DNA from: Bradyrhizobium daqingense
Lineage (GTDB): Bacteria > Pseudomonadota > Alphaproteobacteria > Rhizobiales > Xanthobacteraceae
Length of the DNA: 64,000 nucleotides
Direction of reading: 5' to 3'
Assembly: GCF_021044685.1 (NCBI RefSeq)
Contig: NZ_CP088014.1
Coordinates: 682,001 to 746,000, forward strand
Below are positions 42,127 through 51,120 of the stretch, piece after piece (within the stretch, counting starts at the first letter, position 1; every line of letters begins with the position of its first letter). Under the pieces are notes generated by a model, which was given only the letters and a program-made list of their open reading frames with translations, did not search any database and was not told where the DNA came from. A program made the position numbers and the translations under genes.

Positions 42127-42727
42127 GGTCTCCCGACGCGACATACAGGATGGCCGCCATCAGCGACTGCCCGATCACGAAGGGCAGGCCCATCGTCCAT
42201 GGCGACAGCAGCTTGGTCTGGCTCGCCAGCGCCACCACCGCGAAGCCGGACGCGAAATACCAGGCGCCGGCGAGCGCAACGGTGCGCGGCAGCGAGCGGA
42301 CCGAGGCGAAGATGCCGAGCGACACCAGGATCTGCCAAAGACCGGGCAACAGCCAAAGCGTTTCGGCGGCGAACTTCCACATCACCACCGCGAGCAGCAC
42401 GCCGGCGACGCCAGCGGGCAGGAATTGCTCGACCGCCTGGTGGATCATGGCATCGGCGAGGCCCGAATGATGGCGGCGCGAGCGCGCGCGCATCTCGATC
42501 CCGATCACCAGGCCGGAGAGCGCGGCGGCAACGAACCAGCCGATGAAGAAAGCGAGCGGCTCGGCGGTGGGATCGTCGAGCCACCAGGATTGCAGGACCG
42601 CGGTGATGAGCGCGACGGCACCGGTCGCCGCCATGGTTGCCGGGCCGTAGCCGCGGAAGGCGGTGCCGGCGGCAATCTGGCTGCGGATCGCCACGATGTC
42701 GGCCAGCGCCTTGTCGAGATCGCGCAT
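42110..42727 (-). CDS. Hypothetical integral membrane protein (205 aa)
   Basis: ATG 42725-42727. Five or six hydrophobic helices ('ATMAATGAVALITAVLQSWW', 'LAFFIGWFVAAALSGLVIGI', 'PAGVAGVLLAVVMWKFA', 'WTMGLPFVIGQSLMAAILYV'). The N terminus is cytoplasmic and helical ('MRDLDKALADIVAIRSQIAA'). No known family; the layout of membrane protein followed by overlapping winged-helix gene is common. First gene of the operon that continues into uppS. Confidence 0.78.
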   Translation of the reverse strand: MRDLDKALADIVAIRSQIAAGTAFRGYGPATMAATGAVALITAVLQSWWLDDPTAEPLAFFIGWFVAAALSGLVIGIEMRARSRRHHSGLADAMIHQAVEQFLPAGVAGVLLAVVMWKFAAETLWLLPGLWQILVSLGIFASVRSLPRTVALAGAWYFASGFAVVALASQTKLLSPWTMGLPFVIGQSLMAAILYVASGDHDVEV

Positions 42728-42782
42728 CGGCAATGCCAAAACCTCGTTCCAACCGAGCGTTTCCGGGACTCTCGATCCCGTA

Positions 42783-42799
42783 ACTTTGTAATGCAAAGT
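42783..42799. promoter_or_regulatory. Operator palindrome ACTTTG-TAATG-CAAAGT
   Basis: Exact 6-bp inverted arms with a 5-base spacer, 56 bp upstream of the membrane-protein start. A third half-site (GCAAAGTA) lies a few bases further at 42810-42817. Probably bound by the winged-helix regulator encoded in the operon. Confidence 0.7.
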
Positions 42800-42927
42800 A
42801 TATCGGACTGCAAAGTAAAGGCAAGTCCTCATGCGGGGCAGAGGTCCGGGCCTGAATGACAACTGGCGGTTGCGCCACACCTGTCCCGACGGATAAGATG
42901 GATCCAAAAGCATTCCCGGGGGCTGGT

Positions 42928-44169
42928 ATGTGGCTTAGGTCGTTTGTCGTTGTGTGCCTTTTGCAGGTGAGCGTCGCTGGATCCGCGCAGGCCGCGGGTC
43001 CATTTGGCAGTGTCAATGTCGGCAACTGGATCGGCGGCGCCTTCAGCAATGATGAGACCGGCGCTTTCTCGCATTGCGCGGCGACGACGCCTTACGCGAA
43101 CGGCGTCATCCTCGTCGTGGGCTACAATTCTGTCGGCACCTGGACGCTGGCTTTCGCAAGCCCGAACTACCGCTTCAAGCAGGGCGAGAACGCCGCGATC
43201 GACGTCATCTTCGACGGACAGGAGCAGGCCCGGCTGTTCGCCACCGCCAATCAGCCGAACATGCTCACCTCCGTGATGCCGCCCAATGTGGTGCGGACGT
43301 TTCAGAAGGCGAGCCTGATGGTCGCGACGAGCGGCCGCACGGTTTTGAATTTCAACCTGGCCTCGACCGGTCCTGTGATCACGGCGTTGGCGAACTGCGT
43401 CACCAAAGTAAAAACCGACGGACTCAGCAAGGCGGGCGATTTCGCGAAGGGGGCTGCGAAGCCGGCGGCCACGGCGGACAAGCCGGCGTCACCGCCGGCC
43501 AGCAAGTCCGCCAAGTCCAAGAGTGGCACCGGATTCGTGGTCAGCGGCAATGGGCACGTCGTCACGAACCATCACGTGATTGACGGCTGCAGCGACCTCA
43601 AGGGCAATCTCACGGGTGAGGCCGCGGTCGCTTTGCGCGTTGTATCGAGCGATGCAACCAACGATCTCGCCCTTTTACAGGCGCCGTCGTCAGTGGCGTT
43701 TAAAGAATTTGTCCGAATCCGCGACCGCTCGATACGCTCCGGCGACTCGGTCGTCGCGATCGGCTTTCCCTATCGCGGGCTGCTGAGCTCCGACTTCACC
43801 GTGACCACCGGAATCGTGAGCTCGCTGAGCGGCATGCGCAACGATTCGCGTTTTCTGCAGATCAGCGCGCCCGTGCAGCCCGGCAACAGCGGTGGCCCGC
43901 TATTCGACACCACCGGGCAGATCGTCGGTGTTGTCACGGGAAAACTCGACAATCTGCGGATCGCAGTCGCGACCGGCAATATCCCCGAGAACATCAACTT
44001 CGCCATCAAGACGGGCGCGCTGCGCGACTTCCTCGACAATTCGGTGGTGCCCTACCAGACCGCGGAGCCGAAGGCCGAGCTAAAGACGACCGAGATCGCC
44101 GCCAACGCCCGGGCCTACACGATGCTGATCTCGTGCAATGCCACGGAACAAGCCGATGCGAAGCGGTAG
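42928..44169 (+). CDS. Secreted trypsin-like serine protease (S1C type)
   Basis: 413 aa from ATG 42928, which starts a signal peptide ('SFVVVCLLQVSVAGSAQA'). The first half is a non-catalytic domain; an Ala/Pro/Lys-rich linker leads to the protease domain. The triad is visible: His in 'VVTNHHVIDGC', Asp in 'SSDATNDLALLQ', Ser in 'VQPGNSGGPLF'. There is no C-terminal PDZ domain, unlike HtrA. Probably a periplasmic protease for damaged proteins or a regulatory target. Confidence 0.88.
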   Translation: MWLRSFVVVCLLQVSVAGSAQAAGPFGSVNVGNWIGGAFSNDETGAFSHCAATTPYANGVILVVGYNSVGTWTLAFASPNYRFKQGENAAIDVIFDGQEQARLFATANQPNMLTSVMPPNVVRTFQKASLMVATSGRTVLNFNLASTGPVITALANCVTKVKTDGLSKAGDFAKGAAKPAATADKPASPPASKSAKSKSGTGFVVSGNGHVVTNHHVIDGCSDLKGNLTGEAAVALRVVSSDATNDLALLQAPSSVAFKEFVRIRDRSIRSGDSVVAIGFPYRGLLSSDFTVTTGIVSSLSGMRNDSRFLQISAPVQPGNSGGPLFDTTGQIVGVVTGKLDNLRIAVATGNIPENINFAIKTGALRDFLDNSVVPYQTAEPKAELKTTEIAANARAYTMLISCNATEQADAKR

Positions 44170-44181
44170 GCCTTCATACCT

Positions 44182-44460
44182 TCAGTACGGTGCGACGGCC
44201 CGCGCGCGCCGGTGCGGCCGGGGTTGCGGCGGCCGATCCAGGCCATACGCGAAACGAGGATTGCGGTCGCAGAACAGCAGCCGGCCGGAGACGCTGGCCT
44301 GGCATTGCTCGTAGGTGCCGTAGGCGCATTCGCCGGGATAATCGTATTCGCCACCCTGGGCGCACCAGGGATAGTCGCGGGCCGCGGCCGGCGTAACGCC
44401 GGCAAAGGCTGCGAGCCCGATGGCAGCTAGCGCCACCCGAACGAGTTGAATCCTGCTCAC
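44182..44460 (-). CDS. DUF3551 family secreted protein
   Basis: 92 aa with signal peptide ('LAAIGLAAFAGVTPAAA'). The mature part has the DUF3551 pattern 'DYPWCAQGGEYDYPGECAYG' and 'QCQASVSGRLLFCDRNPR', with four conserved Cys likely forming two disulfides, then a Pro/Arg-rich tail. Function unknown; very common in Bradyrhizobium. Confidence 0.92.
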   Translation of the reverse strand: MSRIQLVRVALAAIGLAAFAGVTPAAARDYPWCAQGGEYDYPGECAYGTYEQCQASVSGRLLFCDRNPRFAYGLDRPPQPRPHRRARAVAPY

Positions 44461-44552
44461 GGTCCGTCCTCCAGTGCAACGAGGACAGAGCGCCTCTTTT
44501 TGCCAGCTTGCGTCAAGTCACGTTATCCGGATCAAGGCGCCGGTTCGCGCCC

Positions 44553-44822
44553 TCAATAGGGCGCGTAGTAGTCGTGCTGATACCGCCGCGATGGCCGCTG
44601 CTGATTGTAGGCCGCGCGCGGATTGATCCCGCAGGTCAGCAGGCGCCCGGAGACGCTGGCCTGACATTGTTGCAGGGTCCGGTAGGCGCATTCACCGGGG
44701 TAACCATAGCCTCGGCCCTGGGCACACCAAGGATAATCATAAGCCGCCGCTGGACCGGTGCCGGCAAGGCTGCCGATACCCAATCCAGCCAACGCGAGCA
44801 TTGCGAGCATTGCCTTGCGCAT
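44553..44822 (-). CDS. DUF3551 family secreted protein, paralog
   Basis: 89 aa from the ATG at 44820-44822 with AAGGAG upstream. It has the same layout as its neighbour: signal peptide, then 'YDYPWCAQGRGYGYPGECAY' and 'QCQASVSGRLLTCGINPR'. The two genes are tandem duplicates 92 bp apart. A Tyr-rich tail ('RRYQHDYYAPY') replaces the Arg/Pro tail. Confidence 0.92.
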   Translation of the reverse strand: MRKAMLAMLALAGLGIGSLAGTGPAAAYDYPWCAQGRGYGYPGECAYRTLQQCQASVSGRLLTCGINPRAAYNQQRPSRRYQHDYYAPY

Positions 44823-44902
44823 CTGCGGGCTCCTTGCCGAACGCCTCGGGAATGAAGTCTCTTCCAGAAAACGCCGGCAAGGCCGCAAGGTTGCTATCCG
44901 GT

Positions 44903-45877
44903 CTATTCGACCTTCAGACCGGCGAAATCGACGACCTTCCGCCACTTCTCGGTCTCGGCCTTGATCTCCTCGCCGAACGCCTCGGGCGTCTGCGCCCGCG
45001 GCTCGCCGCCGAGCTCGACCAGACGCTTGGCCATGTCGGGCTCCTTGATCACCGCGTTGACCTCGGCGTTGAGCTTGGCGATGATGTCCTTCGGCGTCTT
45101 CTTCGGCGCGCCCATGCCGAACAGCGCGCTCGCCTCATAGCCCTTCACGGTGTCTGCGATCGGCGCCACGTCAGGCAGCTGCGGCGAGCGTTCCGTCGTG
45201 GTGACGCCGATGGCGCGCAGCGAGCCGGAGCGAATGTGCTGGATGATCGAAGGCATGTTGTCGAAGATCACCTGCACCTGCCCCGCGAGCATGTCGGTGA
45301 TCGCGGGCGCCGCGCCACGATAGGGCACGTGCTGCATCTTGCAGCCGGTCATCGCCATGAACATCTCGCCGGACAGATGCACCGAGGTGCCGTTGCCCGA
45401 CGAGGCCATGTTCACCTTGCCGGGATTGGCCTTCACGTATTCGATGAACTCGGCGACGTTCTTCGCCGGCACGTCCTTGTTGACGGTCATCACGTTCGGC
45501 ACGCGCTGGAACGAGGCGACCGGCGCGATATCCTCCACGAAGTTGAACTTGAGGTTCTTGTAGAGCGAGGCGTTGATGTAGTTGGCCGGATTGACCAGTT
45601 GCAGCGTGTAGCCGTCCGGCTCGGCGTTGATGACCGATTCGGTGGCGATGTTGTTGCCGGCGCCCGGCTTGTTCTCGATGACGAATTGCTGGCCGAGCTT
45701 TTCCGACAGCCGCTGGCCGATCAGCCGCGCCAGGATGTCGGTGGCGCCGCCCGGCGGATAGCCGACCACCCATTTCACCGGGCGGGCCGGATAATCGGCG
45801 GCAAGCGCCCTGGACAGCGGGGTGGCTGCGAGCGGACTGGCGGCGAGCAGGCCCAGCGCGGTACGGCGAGTGATCAT
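44903..45877 (-). CDS. Bug-family tripartite tricarboxylate transporter substrate-binding protein
   Basis: 324 aa from the ATG at 45875-45877. Tat/Sec-like signal 'MITRRTALGLLAASPLAATP'. Mature Bug fold: 'YPARPVKWVVGYPPGGATDI', 'GQQFVIENKPGAGNNIATES', 'PDGYTL' and 'VPYRGAAPAITDMLAGQVQV'. Binds a small carboxylate or nicotinate-like ligand in the periplasm. TctAB-like membrane genes are not adjacent, as is usual for orphan Bug proteins. Confidence 0.92.
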   Translation of the reverse strand: MITRRTALGLLAASPLAATPLSRALAADYPARPVKWVVGYPPGGATDILARLIGQRLSEKLGQQFVIENKPGAGNNIATESVINAEPDGYTLQLVNPANYINASLYKNLKFNFVEDIAPVASFQRVPNVMTVNKDVPAKNVAEFIEYVKANPGKVNMASSGNGTSVHLSGEMFMAMTGCKMQHVPYRGAAPAITDMLAGQVQVIFDNMPSIIQHIRSGSLRAIGVTTTERSPQLPDVAPIADTVKGYEASALFGMGAPKKTPKDIIAKLNAEVNAVIKEPDMAKRLVELGGEPRAQTPEAFGEEIKAETEKWRKVVDFAGLKVE

Positions 45878-46001
45878 CTCAAGGGTTCTCCCAGTGTTGT
45901 TCTTGAAAGGCCGGTGTCTTGAAAGCGGCGTCGGCGGGGTTGTAACAAAGCTTGCGGAGTGCGGAAAGTGCGCGGGGCGCGTCACGACGAAAGGATAAGG
46001 C

Positions 46002-46412
46002 ATGCCGGTCGAGGTTCACGCCCTGGATCATCTCGTGATCAATGTCAGCGACGTCGCGGTGACCGCGGAGTGGTACCGCAAGATTCTCGGCATGGAAGTC
46101 AAGGTGTTCGATCCGGGCGGCGGCAAAGCGCCGCGGACTTTCCTCACATTCGGTAACCAGAGGATCAACGTCCGGCAACGTGATGCCGACAAGGTGGAGT
46201 GGTTCACCGCCGATCATCCGACCGCCGGCGCCGAGGATCTGTGCTTCCTCACCTCCGCCACCCCCGACGAGGTGGTGGCGCATCTGCGGGCCCATGGCGT
46301 CGCGATCGAGGAAGGACCGGGTCCGAGGCAGGGCGCCCGCGGCACGCTGCGCTCGGTCTATTGCCGGGATCCCGATGGCAGTTTGATCGAGATATCGTCG
46401 TATGAGGACTAA
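46002..46412 (+). CDS. VOC superfamily (glyoxalase/dioxygenase-like) protein
   Basis: 136 aa, two VOC half-repeats. 'ALDHLVINVSDVAVTAEWYR' supplies the first metal His; the 'RDPDGSLIEISSYE' end supplies the Glu. The central 'EDLCFLTSATPDEVVAHLRA' is typical. Substrate unknown; could be a glyoxalase, a dioxygenase or a resistance-type protein. Confidence 0.88.
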   Translation: MPVEVHALDHLVINVSDVAVTAEWYRKILGMEVKVFDPGGGKAPRTFLTFGNQRINVRQRDADKVEWFTADHPTAGAEDLCFLTSATPDEVVAHLRAHGVAIEEGPGPRQGARGTLRSVYCRDPDGSLIEISSYED

Positions 46413-46438
46413 GGCACGCTCGCGCGCCTTATTCAGCC

Positions 46439-46518
46439 GTCATGCCCGGGCTTGTCCCGGGCATCCGCGCTCTTCGAGTGGCAAGACGTGGATGGCCGGG
46501 TCAAGCCCGGCCATGACG
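46439..46518. repeat. Dispersed palindromic repeat, copy 1
   Basis: Starts GTCATGCCCGGGCTTGTCCC and ends GGCCATGACG, with internal complementary arms. Related copies are at 52805-52886, 58773-58851 and 63138-63213. All are intergenic and could fold into long hairpins. Confidence 0.8.
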
Positions 46519-46628
46519 ATGGAGAGACGATGCGCCCTCCCCGATTTGCGCCCCGCGCCATCCGATGGCAGGAAGACGCAATAATCATAAGGCAGCCGCC
46601 ATAAGATGCGGGCTGCACGGGAGGACAC

Positions 46629-48209
46629 ATGCCCGTCCAACAAACCGCCGCCGGAATCGTGGGGCCGTTCGACGGGCTCGACGTGCCCTGGCTGTTGAGG
46701 ATGCGCGCCGAGGTGCGCAGCTCACATCCATTCCTGATCTGGGCGCCGTTCGAGGCGCCGGCGCGGCGCTGGAGCTATGGCGAGTTCCACGAGCGGGTCG
46801 GCGCGCTTGCCGCCGGCCTCGCAAGACGCGGCGTCAGGCCGGGCGAATATGTGCTGATCCATCTCGACAATTGCATCGAGGCCATGCTGGCCTGGTTCGC
46901 CTGCGTCGAGCTCGGCGCCATCGCTGTCACCACCAACACGCGCTCGGCGCCGGCCGAGATCGCGTATTTCGCCGATCATTGCGGCGCGGTCGCTGCGATC
47001 ACGCAGCCGGCCTATGCCGAAATCGTCGCACAGAACTGCCGCAACATTCGCTGGATGGCGGTGACCTCGCATGATGCGGGCACGGCACCAGCACACGCGG
47101 CTTCGCGCGGCGACAGTTTCGAATCCCTGTTCGCCGACAGCGCCGACCGTCCCAGGCGCGCGACTGATCCGCTCGCGCCATGCAGCGTGCAATACACCTC
47201 GGGCACGACGTCGCGCCCGAAGGCGGTGCTGTGGACCCACGCCAATGCGTTGTGGGGCGCCAAGATCAACGCCGCGCACGAAGACCTGCATGCCGGCGAC
47301 GTGCACCAGACCTACCTGCCGCTGTTCCACACCAATGCGCTAGCCTATTCCATGCTGGCGACCTTGTGGGTCGGCGCCACCTGCGTGATCCAGCCGCGCT
47401 TCTCCGCCAGCCGGTTCTGGCGCGTCGCGCGCGAGCACGGCGCGACCTGGACCTCGACAATCCCGTTCTGCATGAAGGCGCTGCTCGAGCAGGAGATCCC
47501 GCAGGATCACAAATTCCGCCTGTGGGGCACGGCGATCAACGAGCCGCCGGCTTTTGCCGCGTTCGGCATCAAGATGATCGGCTGGTGGGGCATGACCGAG
47601 ACCATCACCCACGGCATCGTCGGCGAGGTCGATCAGCCCAACATCCCGATGTCGATCGGCCGTGCGGCGCCGGAATATCGGATCCGCATCACCGATGACG
47701 ACGGCCGGCCGACGGAAATCGGCGGCACCGGCAATCTCGCGATCAAGGGCATCCCGGGCCTGTCGCTGTTCGCCGAATATTTGCACAACGATAAGGCGAC
47801 GCGCGAGAGCTTCGACGAACACGGTTTCTTCCTCACCGGCGACCGCGTCGAGCGGCTGCAAAACGGCTACATCAAGTTCGGCGACCGCGCCAAGGACATG
47901 CTGAAGGTCGGCGGCGAGAACGTCGCGGCCTCCGAGATCGAGCAGGTGATCGCGCTCGTTCCGGGCGTGCGCGAGGCGGCCGTGGTGGCGAAGGCGCATC
48001 CGATGCTGGACGAGGTGCCTGTCGTCTTCATCATCCCGCAGGGCGGCGTCGCGGGCGCCGCGCCCGACCTGCATGATCGCGTGATAGCAGCCTGCCGCGC
48101 CGGCCTTGCCGACTTCAAGGTGCCGCGCGAGATCAGGCTCGTCGACGACATGCCGCGCTCGACGCTGGAGAAGGTGGCGAAGGCGGAACTGCGGAAGATG
48201 GTGGGGTAG
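46629..48209 (+). CDS. AMP-forming acyl-CoA synthetase/ligase
   Basis: 526 aa; GGGAGG precedes the ATG. ANL family: P-loop 'VQYTSGTTSRPKAVLWTH', motif 'GWWGMTETITHGI', adenylate motif 'TGDRVERLQNGYIKFGDRAK' and 'DMLKVGGENVAASEIEQVI', and the C-terminal catalytic Lys in 'STLEKVAKAELRKM'. It activates a carboxylic acid with ATP and CoA; the substrate cannot be inferred. It resembles the CaiC/crotonobetaine or medium-chain acyl group. Confidence 0.92.
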   Translation: MPVQQTAAGIVGPFDGLDVPWLLRMRAEVRSSHPFLIWAPFEAPARRWSYGEFHERVGALAAGLARRGVRPGEYVLIHLDNCIEAMLAWFACVELGAIAVTTNTRSAPAEIAYFADHCGAVAAITQPAYAEIVAQNCRNIRWMAVTSHDAGTAPAHAASRGDSFESLFADSADRPRRATDPLAPCSVQYTSGTTSRPKAVLWTHANALWGAKINAAHEDLHAGDVHQTYLPLFHTNALAYSMLATLWVGATCVIQPRFSASRFWRVAREHGATWTSTIPFCMKALLEQEIPQDHKFRLWGTAINEPPAFAAFGIKMIGWWGMTETITHGIVGEVDQPNIPMSIGRAAPEYRIRITDDDGRPTEIGGTGNLAIKGIPGLSLFAEYLHNDKATRESFDEHGFFLTGDRVERLQNGYIKFGDRAKDMLKVGGENVAASEIEQVIALVPGVREAAVVAKAHPMLDEVPVVFIIPQGGVAGAAPDLHDRVIAACRAGLADFKVPREIRLVDDMPRSTLEKVAKAELRKMVG

Positions 48210-48219
48210 CAGCGTCGCG

Positions 48220-48276
48220 GAACGGCACACTGCCGTAGGAACGGCACACTGCCGTAGGAACGGCACACTGCCGTAG
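48220..48276 (+). repeat. Triple 19-bp tandem repeat
   Basis: Three exact copies of GAACGGCACACTGCCGTAG, just after the synthetase stop. The last copy runs into 'GTAGGGTGGGCAAAG', which has a complementary arm 'CTTTGCCCACCCTACGG' at about 48351-48367, so the whole area can form a stem-loop. Probably a dispersed repeat with local tandem amplification. Confidence 0.8.
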
Positions 48277-48384
48277 GGTGGGCAAAGCGCAGCGTGCCCA
48301 CCAAAAGTCTCCGATGCGATGAACGTGGGCACGGCGCGCGAAAAGCGCGCCTTTGCCCACCCTACGGCAGGAGAGAATGCTGCT

Positions 48385-49479
48385 TCAAAACGACCCCAGC
48401 GCCACCGGGCGGAACGCCTGCAGCAATTGCTGGTCGAGCTTGCCGCCCATGCCTTCCATCATCGTGAACGCGCGGGAATGGGTGAAGGGCATGCGGTAGG
48501 CGCGCTTCTCCACCAGGGCGGCGTAGATGTCGACGATCGTGGTCAGGCGCACGATGTCGCTGATCTGGTTCGACGACAGACCATTGGGATAGCCGGAGCC
48601 ATCGAGGAATTCGTGGTGATGCAGGACGACGTCGAGCATCTCCGGCGGGAAGCCGCCTTGGGCTGCGAGCGCGTCATAGCCGCGGTGCGGATGCTGGCGG
48701 ACCTCGGCCATCTCCTCGTCGGAGAGCTTGCCGGGCTTGTCGAGCAGTGCGGCGGGAACGAAGGCCTTGCCGACGTCGTGCAGCAGCGCCGCGCGGGTCA
48801 GGCGGCGCTGGTCGTCCTCGCGCATGCCGAGATGCTGGGCAAAGGCGACGGCGAAACCGGTGACGAACAGGCAATGCCGGTAGCTGCCGACATGATGGCA
48901 GCCGACCGTGGTGAGCCATTCGCGCAGCGAGGAATGCTTGATCGCCTTCAGGATCTTGCTCTCGGCGGCGATGACGTCGTCGAAAGTCAGGGGCACGCCG
49001 AGCGGAAGCTTCTCGAACATCTTGGCGAGCACGGCATGCGCGGCCTCGACGCCGCGGTTGAGCGTCTTGCCGCGATCGGTCGCGTCATAGACGGCGGTGT
49101 CCGGGAAAGCGGAGCGGATGCGCTGAAGGATGGCGTCCGCCTGGAGCGGGCGCGAGATGGTGTCGGTCGCGCCCAGCGCCCAGGCCTGCATGGTGCCGTG
49201 ATGCAAGGCGTCGGCGAGCACGAACAGCCGCGGCATCGAACGATAGGCATCGCCGCGCAGCTTGTTGCGCACCCGCTGCACGCTCTCGGGCGAGCGCAGA
49301 TTGATGTCGACGACGAGGCCGGAGAGATCACGCGACGGCTTCTCGGGAATATCCTGGGTCGTCACCGTCGAGACGTCGCCGACCGCCTTCAGGATGCTGA
49401 CGAGCTCGCTGCTCTCGTCGCTCCGGTCGGAGGCGAGCAGAAGCCGGCGTTTGGCGGCGGATTTGGCTGAGGCGTTCAT
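48385..49479 (-). CDS. Receiver-like plus HD-GYP protein (c-di-GMP phosphodiesterase)
   Basis: 364 aa. Residues about 12-120 form a receiver-like domain with a candidate phospho-Asp in 'LVVDINLR', but the conserved Lys position reads 'ISRPL', so it may be degenerate. The HD-GYP domain follows: 'RAALLHDVGKAFVPAALLDK', 'HPHRGYDAL' and 'LHHHEFLDGSGYPNGL', with metal ligands and GYP intact. Likely hydrolyses cyclic-di-GMP; together with the GGDEF genes at 1.2-5.4 kb it shows rich c-di-GMP control. Confidence 0.9.
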   Translation of the reverse strand: MNASAKSAAKRRLLLASDRSDESSELVSILKAVGDVSTVTTQDIPEKPSRDLSGLVVDINLRSPESVQRVRNKLRGDAYRSMPRLFVLADALHHGTMQAWALGATDTISRPLQADAILQRIRSAFPDTAVYDATDRGKTLNRGVEAAHAVLAKMFEKLPLGVPLTFDDVIAAESKILKAIKHSSLREWLTTVGCHHVGSYRHCLFVTGFAVAFAQHLGMREDDQRRLTRAALLHDVGKAFVPAALLDKPGKLSDEEMAEVRQHPHRGYDALAAQGGFPPEMLDVVLHHHEFLDGSGYPNGLSSNQISDIVRLTTIVDIYAALVEKRAYRMPFTHSRAFTMMEGMGGKLDQQLLQAFRPVALGSF

Positions 49480-49815
49480 GACTTCCCCAAAGATACCGAG
49501 AGCACGGGCATATTTGCCTCCAGCCTAAGCCGGATCAGGTTCTCCGGCCCTTAAGAGGCGTGCTCAATGGAACCTTCCGGAATGCACGCAAATTTAGGGA
49601 ATTCGCTGGTGATGATTCCAACATGCGTCGAAAACAACCCCATGCACAGTAGAGATGCCATTGATAAGCAAGAGATTTTTTCTCAAGTTCAATCAGACCG
49701 GAATGAGGTGGCGCGAGGCACCGGATGGGGTATCCCTTGAGAGGCAAATTGCGAGGGCCGTGCGCGCGCAAGGGCCGGCTGACGCGGCAAGAATAAAACA
49801 ACAGGGAGGGAAACC
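49480..49815. other. Intergenic region, no gene supported
   Basis: 336 bp between divergent genes. A small hairpin (CCGGA...TCCGG) occurs near 49530-49550. The right part ends with AGGGAGG, the ribosome site of the hydrolase gene. No recognised RNA family. Confidence 0.45.
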
Positions 49816-50582
49816 ATGCCGAAGATCGATCGGGACGGCGTCGGGATTCACTACGAGGTTCGTGGCGATGGGCCGCCGCTGCTGCTGACCCATGGCTATT
49901 CCTCGACCTCAGCGATGTGGCATGGGCAGGTCGATGCGCTCGCGAAACATCACAAGCTGATCCTGTGGGACATGCGCGGCCATGGCCAGTCCGATTATCC
50001 CGATGATCCCGGCGCCTACAGTGAAGCCATGACCGTCGGCGACATGGCGGCGATCCTCGATGCAGTGGGCGCAAAGCGCGCCATCATCGGCGGTCTCTCA
50101 CTCGGCGGCTACATGTCGCTCGCGTTCTATCGCGCGCATCCGGAGCGCGCCCGCGCGCTGCTGATCATCGATACCGGCCCCGGATTCAAGAAGGACGACG
50201 CGCGCGAGGCCTGGGGAACGCGCGGGCGCTCGCCACCGCCGACAGGCTCGACCGCGAGGGCCTCGACGTCCTGAAATCGGCGACGCGCGAACGCGCCACC
50301 GCCAATCATCGCAACGCCAAAGGGCTGGCGCTCGCCGCGCGCGGCATGCTGACCCAGCGCGATGCCCGCGTGATCGAGCTGCTCCCGCACATCAAGGTGC
50401 CCAGCCTGATCGTGGTCGGCGCCGACGACACCCCGTTCCTGGCGGCGTCCGACTACATGGCGGTGAAGATCCCCGGCGCACAAAAGGTCGTGATCCCCGC
50501 CGCCGGACACTCCGTCAACATCGATCAGCCCGAGGCTTTTGTTGACGCGGTCACGCCTTTCCTGAAGAACTTGCCGGAATAG
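49816..50582 (+). pseudogene. Alpha/beta hydrolase with frameshift
   Basis: The first frame (49816-50274) encodes 'MPKIDRDGVGIHYEVRGDGP', 'LLTHGYSSTSAMW', nucleophile elbow 'GGLSLGGYMS' and continues to 'DDAREAWG'. The expected continuation ('NARALATADRLDREGLDVLK', later 'PSLIVVGADDTPFL' and 'IPAAGHSVNI') is in another frame up to 50582. The shift of +2 (or -1) falls near 50,213-50,216 in a run of G. If real, the gene is inactive because the acid and His of the triad are lost; a sequencing error is the alternative. Confidence 0.85.
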
Positions 50583-50596
50583 CCGATCAAGCAGGG

Positions 50597-50941
50597 ATGT
50601 TGGCGATGAAGCGGGCGATGCTGGCTGCGGGCGCGATGTTGCTGTCGATATCGGCGCAGGCCGAGCCGTTCGGCGCCGTGCCGGCGCGCCAGCCTTTCGT
50701 CAACACCCTGTCCAACAACGTTCCCCTCGCCTTCGGCATGGATGCCGATCAGACCGCGCGCGCCCTCGGACAGCCGCTGCAATATGTGCGGGGCCGTCCC
50801 GGCAACGAGATCTATCTCGCGCTTCGCAACATCGGCGGCAGCGGCCTGATCCCCTATCGCCACCGTCTGTTCCTGCAATTCCGTCATGGACGGCTGGCAG
50901 GATGGAAGGAAGATTACGGCGAGAACTGGATGTGGGAGTGA
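50597..50941 (+). CDS. Small secreted hypothetical protein
   Basis: 114 aa from ATG 50597 (or ATG 50606, which is better spaced from GCAGGG). Signal peptide 'RAMLAAGAMLLSISAQA'. Mature part contains 'FGMDADQTARALGQPLQYVR' and 'HGRLAGWKEDYGENWMWE', resembling small periplasmic proteins of rhizobia. Function unknown. Confidence 0.75.
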   Translation: MLAMKRAMLAAGAMLLSISAQAEPFGAVPARQPFVNTLSNNVPLAFGMDADQTARALGQPLQYVRGRPGNEIYLALRNIGGSGLIPYRHRLFLQFRHGRLAGWKEDYGENWMWE

Positions 50942-50962
50942 GGGCAGTCGCTCGACTGCCTC

Positions 50963-51081
50963 CCCTCATCCTGAGGAGCTTGCGCAGCAAGCGTCTCGAA
51001 GGATGAAGTCTCCGGCAGTAAGCGTCACGGGCCTTGCATCCTTCGAGACGCGCGCAAGGGCGCGCTCCTCAGGATGAGGAG
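50963..51081. repeat. Palindromic repeat, second family
   Basis: Begins CCTCATCCTGAGGAGC, contains CGTCTCGAAGGATG and its complement CATCCTTCGAGACG, and ends GCTCCTCAGGATGAGG. It could form a long stem-loop. Intergenic, just upstream of the dienelactone hydrolase gene. Confidence 0.8.
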
Positions 51082-51120
51082 AGAGAGCAGAGTTCGCAAC
51101 AACCAAGAAGGACAACCCGC

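Noticed and set aside
48220..48276. CRISPR array
   Set aside because: Three head-to-tail copies with no spacers and no cas genes; a simple tandem repeat.
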